A stretch of 64,000 nucleotides of DNA. It comes from Wenjunlia vitaminophila DSM 41686 (GTDB lineage: Bacteria > Actinomycetota > Actinomycetes > Streptomycetales > Streptomycetaceae). Where the stretch lies: NCBI RefSeq assembly GCF_000380165.1, contig NZ_KB904691.1:2565-66564 (forward strand), given 5' to 3'. Shown piece by piece: positions 57,719 through 64,000 of the stretch. Position 1 is the stretch's first letter. Each line of letters begins with the position of its first letter. The translations under genes were made by a program, and so were the position numbers. The notes below the pieces were generated by a model. That model was not told the origin of the DNA, did not search any database, and was given only the letters and a program-made list of their open reading frames with translations.

Positions 57719-59163
57719 GCGCGGGCGGCCAGCAGGGCGGCCAGGACACACGGCGCGAGCAGCAGCCCGAAGGCGGCGCCGTAGCCGACGGCGTCGGCCG
57801 CCCCACCGCCCAGGAACACGTTGAACAGTGCGGAGGAGAAGCCCAACACCGCTATCTGCCCCAGGTTCTGGGTGGTCTGCATCGCGCTGCTCGCGTGGCC
57901 CTGCCGGCCGGGAGGGCTGTGGGTGAGGGACAGCACGGTGAGCGAGGGGGCGAACATCCCCATGCCGACTGCCGCGACGACCATCGCTGACGCGGCGGTG
58001 TACGCGGGCGTCGCGGGCAGCGTCCCGGCGATGGCGAGCACGACGGCCGCCGCCTGCACGATCGCGCCGGCCGCCACCAGGCGATGGCGCGGGGAGCGCT
58101 CCAGCAGGCGGCCCTGTACCCAGGAGGAGCCGGCCCAGGCCACGGCGGCGCCCGTGAAGGCCAGGCCGATCACCACGGGAGGAGCGTCCCGTTCGGTGAT
58201 CAGCAGCAGGGGCACGTACGCCTCCAACGTGAAGAACACCCCTGAGCCCAGGCCGCGGAGCAGGACCGTGGCCGGCAGGCCGCGTTCGGCGCGCCACGTA
58301 CCCGGCGGCAACAGCCGTGAGGCGAACGCCGTCACCAGGACCAGCGCCCCCGCCGTGCACAGCAGGTGGCGCAGGTCCCAGCCGGAGACGCCGTACTGGC
58401 CCAGCGCCGCTCCCAGGCTCACCGCCGTCGCAACCACGAGCGCCGGGCGCGGCGCCCCTTCTCCCGACGGTGCGGGCACGACGCCCCAGGAGGGTCCGCG
58501 CAGCACGACCGCCACGGCCACGGCGGGCAACACCGTGATGCCGGCCAGGCCGAAGAACACCGCGCGCCAGGACCACCACTCGGTCACCAGCCCGGCCAGC
58601 GGCGGACCAACCAGCGAGGGGACGACCCAGCAGGCGCTCATCAACGCCAGGACGCGCGGGCGCAGGCGGTCGGGGTAGGCCTGACCGATGGCGGCGTTGA
58701 CGGACACCGCGACCATCCCCCCGGCCAGCCCGTCCAGGAAACGCCCGGCGGCCAGGTGCCAGATGGAGGTGCTGGCGGCCGAGACCAGCAGGGTGACCAC
58801 CGCGAGCACCATTCCCGCCGCCAGCGGACGGTGCGCCCCGGCGCGGTCCGCCCAGTGACCACCCAGGACCCCACCCAACAGGCTCGCGGCCACGAAGCAC
58901 CCCGCAACCAGCGGGTAGAGCGACACCCCGTCCAGGTCCTGTGCGGCCGAGGGCAGGGTGGGCACCACGGCCAACGCGGCGAATCCGGTCAGGAACATCA
59001 CCGCGGCGAAACTGACAGTGGCTGGCGCGTGGGTTCCGGAGAACAGTCCCCCGGTCGCTTCCCCCCGCACCGGTGCGTGGTCAGCGGTCATCGACGCGTC
59101 GTCGGAGACCGCCGCGGTCGGTTCTGCGCGGGCGGGCGAGCCACTCGGTGGGTCTTGGGGCAC
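57706..59163 (-). CDS. MFS transporter, drug-efflux-type
   Basis: 485-aa membrane protein with about 12 membrane helices. After a 50-residue cytoplasmic N-terminus the first helices include VSFAAVMFLTGFAALAVVP and LYPLVAGCFVAASLLGGVLGG; the loop GHWADRAGAHRPL is the MFS motif A. PTLPSAAQDLDG at the first loop and WWSWRAVFFGLAGI are seen in DHA-type efflux pumps. Export of a small molecule by proton antiport is likely; substrate unknown. GTG 59163 is used; TAGCTT just upstream could be a leaderless -10. The last codons fall in a tandem repeat. Confidence 0.87.
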   Translation of the reverse strand: MPQDPPSGSPARAEPTAAVSDDASMTADHAPVRGEATGGLFSGTHAPATVSFAAVMFLTGFAALAVVPTLPSAAQDLDGVSLYPLVAGCFVAASLLGGVLGGHWADRAGAHRPLAAGMVLAVVTLLVSAASTSIWHLAAGRFLDGLAGGMVAVSVNAAIGQAYPDRLRPRVLALMSACWVVPSLVGPPLAGLVTEWWSWRAVFFGLAGITVLPAVAVAVVLRGPSWGVVPAPSGEGAPRPALVVATAVSLGAALGQYGVSGWDLRHLLCTAGALVLVTAFASRLLPPGTWRAERGLPATVLLRGLGSGVFFTLEAYVPLLLITERDAPPVVIGLAFTGAAVAWAGSSWVQGRLLERSPRHRLVAAGAIVQAAAVVLAIAGTLPATPAYTAASAMVVAAVGMGMFAPSLTVLSLTHSPPGRQGHASSAMQTTQNLGQIAVLGFSSALFNVFLGGGAADAVGYGAAFGLLLAPCVLAALLAARARSV

Positions 59164-59359
59164 GAGCGCACAAGCTACGGGGGCACGCTACCGGACGCCA
59201 CCCATTTGGGGGCCGTCAGAGCCCCGGCGGCGGAGCGCCAGCCGGCCCCCGGCGCCCGGCAGGTCGGACGCCGCACGGGCGGGCGGTCACGGGGGATCAC
59301 CGGCCACCGACGGCGAGCGCCCACCAGAGGAGGGAGAACCGCGAGACACTGCGGCAGTG

Positions 59360-60529
59360 ATGTTCGCTGCCGTGGTGACCGCCGTGTTGTCCCTGCTCGC
59401 CTGGGTGTGGCTGACCCTGTGCCAGGGGGGGTTCTGGCGCACCGACGTGCGCCTGCCGCCGCGGGACGGCCCCGCCGGAGGGTTGCGGGAGTGGCCGTCG
59501 GTGACCGTGGTGGTCCCGGCCCGGAACGAGGCGGGGGTGCTGCCGGTCAGCCTCCCCTCGCTGCTCGCGCAGGCCTACCCGGGGCGGGTGCGGGTGGTGC
59601 TGGTGGACGACAACAGCGACGACGGCACCGCCGAGCTGGCCAGGTCGCTGGCCGGGCGGCACGGCGGGGTGCCGCTGGAGGTGGTGGCGCCCGGTGAGCC
59701 GGAGCCGGGGTGGACGGGGAAGCTGTGGGCGGTGCGGCACGGGGTGGCACTGGCCCGTTCCGAGTTCGTCCTGCTGACCGACGCCGACATCGCGCACGAG
59801 CCGGACTCCCTGGCGGAGTTGGTCTCCGCCGCCGTCCGCGCGGACCTCGACCTGGTCTCGTTGATGGCCAGGCTCCGGGTGGTGACCGCCTGGGAACGGC
59901 TGGTCGTTCCCGCGTTCGTCTACTTCTTCGGCCAGTTGTACCCGTTCCGCTGGGTGAACCGGCCTGGTTCCCGGACCGCCGCCTGCGCCGGCGGGTGCGT
60001 GCTGGTGCGGCGCGCGGCGCTGGAGCGGGCGGACGCCCCTGCGTCGATCCGGCACGCGGTGATCGACGACGTGGCGTTGGCCCGGGCGGTGAAGCGCAGT
60101 GGCGGCCGGATCTGGCTCGGCCTGGCGGACCGGGTGCACAGCGTGCGGCCGTACCCGGGCCTGGACGAGCTGTGGCGGATGGTGGCGCGCAGCGCCTACG
60201 CGCAGTTGCGGTACCGGTTGTCGCTGTTGGCCGCGACGGTGCTGGGGCTGGTTCTGGTCTACCTGACGCCGCCGTTGGCGACGGTCGCCGGGGCGCTGTC
60301 CGGGGACCGGGTGCTGTTCGGGGTGGGGGCCGCGACGTGGCTGCTGATGTCGGCGACCTACCTGCCGATGCTGCGCTACTACGGTCGGACGCCGTGGTAC
60401 GCACCGCTGCTGCCGTTCACCGCGGGCCTGTACCTGGTGATGACGGTGGACTCGGCGGTGCGGCACCACCGGGGCCGGGGCGCGGCGTGGAAGGGGCGCA
60501 CCTACTCGGCGCCCAGCGGAACCACCTGA
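59360..60529 (+). CDS. hpnB: Glycosyltransferase family 2, HpnB-like
   Basis: 389-aa membrane glycosyltransferase. An N-terminal helix (FAAVVTAVLSLLAWVWLTL) precedes the GT2 domain (VTVVVPARNEAGVLPVSLPSLL, VVLVDDNSDDGTAELA, LLTDADIAHE with the DxD), then VIDDVALARAVKRSG, RMVARSAYAQLRY and two or three C-terminal helices. This arrangement matches HpnB of hopanoid-associated clusters, a protein whose substrate is not settled. No squalene-hopene cyclase or other hpn gene is in the window. ATG 59360 is preceded in frame by GTG; the good AGGAGGGAG at 59328 is too far, so the start is uncertain. Confidence 0.8.
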   Translation: MFAAVVTAVLSLLAWVWLTLCQGGFWRTDVRLPPRDGPAGGLREWPSVTVVVPARNEAGVLPVSLPSLLAQAYPGRVRVVLVDDNSDDGTAELARSLAGRHGGVPLEVVAPGEPEPGWTGKLWAVRHGVALARSEFVLLTDADIAHEPDSLAELVSAAVRADLDLVSLMARLRVVTAWERLVVPAFVYFFGQLYPFRWVNRPGSRTAACAGGCVLVRRAALERADAPASIRHAVIDDVALARAVKRSGGRIWLGLADRVHSVRPYPGLDELWRMVARSAYAQLRYRLSLLAATVLGLVLVYLTPPLATVAGALSGDRVLFGVGAATWLLMSATYLPMLRYYGRTPWYAPLLPFTAGLYLVMTVDSAVRHHRGRGAAWKGRTYSAPSGTT

Positions 60530-60697
60530 AGCCGGTGCGGCACGGACCTCCACCGCCACGGGCCGGGCGGTGTCCCCGGGCCCGGCACCGCCGAGGTCAC
60601 GGGACCGCGGGACACGTCCCCGGCGGTCGGCCCGCGGGGTGTTCCGCCCTGCCGGTCGGTCGGTCGCCGGGCACACCCCGGGGCGCCGCCCGGGCGG

Positions 60698-61951
60698 TCA
60701 GTGTCCCGTGGAGAGCAGTTCGTGGGCCTGGAGTGCCAGGGAGAGCTCCACCAGGTCCCTGGGCACCGACAACGACCGCCTGGTGAGCCGTTCCAGGCGG
60801 CGCAGCCGGTTCAGGACGGTGTTGCGGTGGCAGTACAGGGCGGTGGCGGCCCGGGACGAGGCGCCGTCAGCGTCCAACCACGCCTTGAGGGTGGCCAGCA
60901 GCAGGTCGCGGTCGGAGGGCTCGAGGGCCAGCACCGGGGCCAGGGTGCGCTGGCTGAGTTCCCCGGCCAGGTCGGGGCGGACCACGAGCAGCGCGGCGGG
61001 GAGTTCGTCGGCGAGGCAGGCCGCCCCCTCACGGGAGGTGACGGTGCGGGCGGCGAGCTCAGCCAGCCTGCGGGCGGTGCCCAGTTCGCTGAGCCCGGAG
61101 ACGTCGAGGCTGACGCCGGTGCACCGGCCGGGGGCGGTGGGCAGGGCGTCCACGAGCGCCGAGGGCGCCGTCTCGCCCAGGACCGCGAGGCCGATGGCGC
61201 ACTCGCCGTGCATGCGCCAGATCGTCCGCACCCCGGCGACGCGGCCGGGCAGTTCTGCGGCCACCACGGGACCGCCGCCCGGCGCGGGCCGTTCCACCAC
61301 CACGGCGTACCGGCCGTGCTCGGGCAGGGCGAGCCCCCGGGCGACGGCGGAGCAGAACGCCGGGTCGGACTCGCCGTTGAGCAGCGTGTCCAGCAGGCTC
61401 CCGAAGGCGCCGACGCGGCCGTCGCCCGACCCGGCCTCCGCCTCGGCCGCGCGGAAGGTGCGCACGGCCGCCGCGCAGTGCAGGTCAACGATGTTCCACA
61501 CGTCGTCGACGAGGAGTGCCGAGGGGGAGCTGGCGAGGTCCTCTTCGGCGGCCCACCGCATCAGGGCCAGGCACAGCACCTGGCCACCGGTGTGGTAGGC
61601 GCGCAGCATGGAGTCCAGGGGCACGCCCTGGCGGGCTCTGGCGTGCCCGAGTTCGCTGGCCCAGTCGCAGGTGGCCGCGCGTTCCTCGGGGCGGACCCGG
61701 AAGGCCGCGAGTCCCCTGCTGAGCGACCTGTCGATCCACGGTGCCAGTTCCCCGGCGGGGAACCTGCTCCCCCGGTACGCCTCCTCGGTGGAGCGGAGCG
61801 AGGCCACGACGCGTTGGGTGAGGGTGGACCTGTGGGAGCTGAGGGTGCGTAGGCCCCGGTCCCGGAGCGCCGCCGCACGGGCGGGGCTGAGGCGGTCGGA
61901 GGGCGCTTCGGGGACCGCGGTCACGGCCGCGGTGGCTCGGTGGGTCGGCAT
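60698..61951 (-). CDS. PucR-family transcriptional regulator
   Basis: 417-aa regulator with the PucR C-terminal helix-turn-helix (DRDLLLATLKAWLDADGASSRAATALYCHRNTVLNRLRRLERL, seen in parts). The middle part (about 175-300) resembles the GGDEF-like domain of CdaR/PucR proteins, and the N-terminal 150 residues an RsbR-type helical region. ATG 61951 follows GAGGAGG by 5 nt. It lies 104 bp after the acyl-CoA ligase gene on the same strand and may control it; PucR proteins often act on nearby catabolic genes. Confidence 0.9.
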   Translation of the reverse strand: MPTHRATAAVTAVPEAPSDRLSPARAAALRDRGLRTLSSHRSTLTQRVVASLRSTEEAYRGSRFPAGELAPWIDRSLSRGLAAFRVRPEERAATCDWASELGHARARQGVPLDSMLRAYHTGGQVLCLALMRWAAEEDLASSPSALLVDDVWNIVDLHCAAAVRTFRAAEAEAGSGDGRVGAFGSLLDTLLNGESDPAFCSAVARGLALPEHGRYAVVVERPAPGGGPVVAAELPGRVAGVRTIWRMHGECAIGLAVLGETAPSALVDALPTAPGRCTGVSLDVSGLSELGTARRLAELAARTVTSREGAACLADELPAALLVVRPDLAGELSQRTLAPVLALEPSDRDLLLATLKAWLDADGASSRAATALYCHRNTVLNRLRRLERLTRRSLSVPRDLVELSLALQAHELLSTGH

Positions 61952-62055
61952 GTATACCTCCTCGTCATCGACGGGACCGGCGACGTTCGTGGCGCTTTCC
62001 TGTTCCGTGGGTGGCGGCGACGGCCGGTTGCGGACGCGCCGGCCCTCGTGGTGGT

Positions 62056-63963
62056 TCAGGCCGGGTCGGGCCGGCCGACGGGTCCCGTGGTCCGCGTTGT
62101 CACCGGGAGGCCGGCGAGGGCGTCGAGCAGGGCCTCTTGGGTTCGGCCCGCCCCGGTGTCCGGTGTGAGGGTCAGGACCACCTGGCCGGTGTTCTCGGTG
62201 GTCGCCCCGAGTTCGACGGCGACGCCGGGGAACCGGTCGGCGAGGAGCTGTCGGGCGGCGCGGACGGCGGCGTCCTCCCGCAGCGGCACCTTGTTCACCT
62301 TGCCGACGGGGGTGACGGGCAGGGCCGGCAGGACCCGGACGTCCTTGGGCACCGCGGCCCGTTCGACGGTGTGTTCCCGCGCCCAGGCGAGGAGTTCCTC
62401 GCGGGTGGTGTCGGCCCCTTCCGCGAGCTGGACGTACGCCACCGGAACCTCACCGCTGTGCCGGTCGGGGCGGCCGACCACGGCGGCGGCCACCACCCGG
62501 GGGTGGGCGAGCAGCGCGTCCTCCACCGGCGCCGGGTCGATGTTGTGGCCGCCGCGGATGATGAGGTCCTTGGCGCGTCCGGTGAGGAACAGCCAGCCGT
62601 CCTTGAGGGTTCCGAGGTCACCGGTGTCCAGCCAGCCCTCGGCGTCCACCGTGTCCCGGGGTCCACCGCCCCAGTAGCCGGCGAAGACGTTGGGCCCCTT
62701 GATCTGGACGCGTCCTGGTTCGCCGGCCGCGGCGACGGCTCCGTCCCCGCCCAGGACCCTGATCTGCTGGTAGGGCAGCCGCAGCCCCACGGTTCCGGGC
62801 GGCGGGGCGTCGGCGCAGGCCGGGGTGAGGGCGGTGACGCAGGTGCCCTCGGTCAGGCCGTACCCCTGGAACACCGGGGTGCCGCAGTGCTCCTCGAACC
62901 CGCGGCGGACCGCGTCGGGCAGCGGTGCCGCGCCGGAGTACACGCAGCGCAGGCTCGACAGGTCCGCGCCCTCCGGCACCGGGATGCGGGTCAGCGCGGA
63001 GAGCACCGTCGGCACGGCGCTGAACGTGGCGATCCGGTGGTTCTGCACCAGTTCCCAGAACCCGAGCATGGCTCCGGTGTCCCGGAAGCCCTCCGGGCCG
63101 AGGAAGACAACGTGGAGGCCGGAGAACAGCGGTCCGAGGCCGGTGGCGTGGACCGCGTTGACGTGGAACGGGGGCAGCCCGCAGAGCATCACCTCGCCCG
63201 GCGTCAGCTCGAGCCCGAGGGTGAGCGCCCAGGCGGTGTACACCTCGTTGCGGTGCCGGTGGGCGGCGAGCTTGGGGCGTCCCGTGGTGCCACCGGTGTG
63301 GAACAGCGCGCAGACCTGGTCCTGGTGCGGGGGGACGACCGGTGCCGCGGTCTGCTCCGGGGCGACGCGCTCCAGCGGCAGGACCGGCACCGGCCAGCGC
63401 GGTGCGGGGCCTGGCTCCTGGGCCCGGGGACCGGCTCCCGGAAGGGTGTCCACGGTGAGGACGGCCCTCAGCTCGGGCAGGTCGCCGGCGATGTCGGCCA
63501 GGTGGGCGTGGCGGGCGGGGTCGGCCTGGTGCGACGGCACCACCAGGACGTGGGTGCCCGCGGTGCGCAACAGCGACCGGAGGTGATCGCTGGCCAGCGC
63601 GGGGTTGACCGGGTTGGCCACCCCTGCGGCCTGGGCCCCCCACTGGCCGGCCATCACCCACGGCCCCTGGGAGAGCAGCAGGGAGGTCACCGGACGGGCC
63701 ACGTCGCCGGCGACCGCACTGATCGTCCTGGCCACGCGGGTCACCCGGTCGGCGAGGGCGCGGAAGGAGAGGACCTCCACCGGCTTCCTGCCGCCGGTGG
63801 CCAGATACGTGTGCGCGGGCGCGTCGCCGTAGCTGGCCGCGGCGGCCAGCAGCAGCTCGTAGGTGGTTCCCGGCAGTCCCCACCGCTTCAGTGGCTGTTC
63901 CTCGATGCGGGCCAGGTCAGCGGGGTGGCGGACGACCGGGCGGGCCGCGATCCCCTTCGGCAC
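62056..63963 (-). CDS. Acyl-CoA synthetase (FadD-like AMP-binding enzyme)
   Basis: 635-aa ANL enzyme activating a fatty or other acid to its CoA ester. P-loop ALFHTGGTTGRPKLAAH, A5 FQGYGLTEG, A7 GWLDTGDLG, A8 GRAKDLIIRGGHNIDPAPVEDAL and C-terminal catalytic Lys in VTPVGKVNKV are all present. A short extra C-terminal domain of about 60 residues (VAVELGATTENTGQVVLTLT) is unusual among FadD proteins and may be regulatory. GTG 63963 follows GGAGGG by 6 nt. Upstream sequence beyond 63964 is too short to judge the promoter. Confidence 0.9.
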   Translation of the reverse strand: MPKGIAARPVVRHPADLARIEEQPLKRWGLPGTTYELLLAAAASYGDAPAHTYLATGGRKPVEVLSFRALADRVTRVARTISAVAGDVARPVTSLLLSQGPWVMAGQWGAQAAGVANPVNPALASDHLRSLLRTAGTHVLVVPSHQADPARHAHLADIAGDLPELRAVLTVDTLPGAGPRAQEPGPAPRWPVPVLPLERVAPEQTAAPVVPPHQDQVCALFHTGGTTGRPKLAAHRHRNEVYTAWALTLGLELTPGEVMLCGLPPFHVNAVHATGLGPLFSGLHVVFLGPEGFRDTGAMLGFWELVQNHRIATFSAVPTVLSALTRIPVPEGADLSSLRCVYSGAAPLPDAVRRGFEEHCGTPVFQGYGLTEGTCVTALTPACADAPPPGTVGLRLPYQQIRVLGGDGAVAAAGEPGRVQIKGPNVFAGYWGGGPRDTVDAEGWLDTGDLGTLKDGWLFLTGRAKDLIIRGGHNIDPAPVEDALLAHPRVVAAAVVGRPDRHSGEVPVAYVQLAEGADTTREELLAWAREHTVERAAVPKDVRVLPALPVTPVGKVNKVPLREDAAVRAARQLLADRFPGVAVELGATTENTGQVVLTLTPDTGAGRTQEALLDALAGLPVTTRTTGPVGRPDPA

Positions 63964-64000
63964 GACACCCTCCGCCGTCTGTTGTGCACCCCGCGCACGC

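Overview
The window is very GC-rich actinomycete chromosome. A conservon (cvnABCD), an AfsR/SARP regulator, an NsdA-like TPR regulator, a DUF397 protein, rare TTA leucine codons, frequent GTG starts and 4-bp gene overlaps point to a Streptomyces- or Nocardiopsis-like filamentous actinobacterium. I cannot fix the genus. No tRNA, rRNA, CRISPR array, insertion sequence or prophage was recognised.

Region by region. 1-8.1 kb: 3' end of PTS enzyme I (ptsI), an unrecognised protein, acetoacetyl-CoA synthetase, a GH31 glycosidase-like protein lacking its expected nucleophile, a crotonase, a NUDIX hydrolase and a DUF962 membrane protein. 8.1-14.4 kb: an AfsR-type regulator divergent from glpF-glpK, closed by a strong bidirectional hairpin. 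14.4-18.5 kb: the cvnA-B-C-D conservon with a NIT sensor domain. 19-26.7 kb: a three-gene SMC/kleisin-like operon (MukF-, MukE- and MukB-like; related in layout to Wadjet JetABC) with no JetD/MksG nuclease nearby, ending tail-to-tail on a small membrane protein. 26.8-36.2 kb: a fused hydantoinase/5-oxoprolinase, a HEAT-repeat protein, an NsdA-like regulator, an APH-fold pseudokinase and two conserved small proteins including DUF397. 36.4-38.4 kb: an ABC exporter behind a near-perfect SoxR box. 38.5-40.7 kb: dhaK-dhaL-dhaM. 40.7-52.3 kb: a nine-gene minus-strand acyl-CoA catabolic operon (TIGR03084, AtuA/DUF1446, two-subunit biotin-dependent carboxylase, acyl-CoA dehydrogenase, AMP ligase, crotonase, TetR, NUDIX) led by a 36-bp imperfect palindrome. 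52.6-64 kb: an O-antigen-ligase-like protein, a frameshifted ABM monooxygenase, a membrane protein, polysaccharide deacetylase, glutamate racemase, isochorismatase, an MFS exporter, HpnB-type glycosyltransferase, a PucR regulator and an acyl-CoA ligase.

How genes work together. GlpF/GlpK and DhaKLM give two C3 routes: glycerol uptake and phosphorylation, and dihydroxyacetone phosphorylation using PTS phosphate. The DhaM here is a single EIIA domain, so it needs HPr and the enzyme I whose gene lies at the left edge. The 40.7-52.3 kb operon encodes ligase, dehydrogenase, carboxylase and hydratase steps like those of leucine or acyclic-isoprenoid breakdown, probably controlled by its own TetR. 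The SMC trio is the strongest candidate for an under-described system. Several proteins (GH31, the APH-fold kinase, both crotonases, the SMC ATPase) carry changed catalytic motifs and merit checking.
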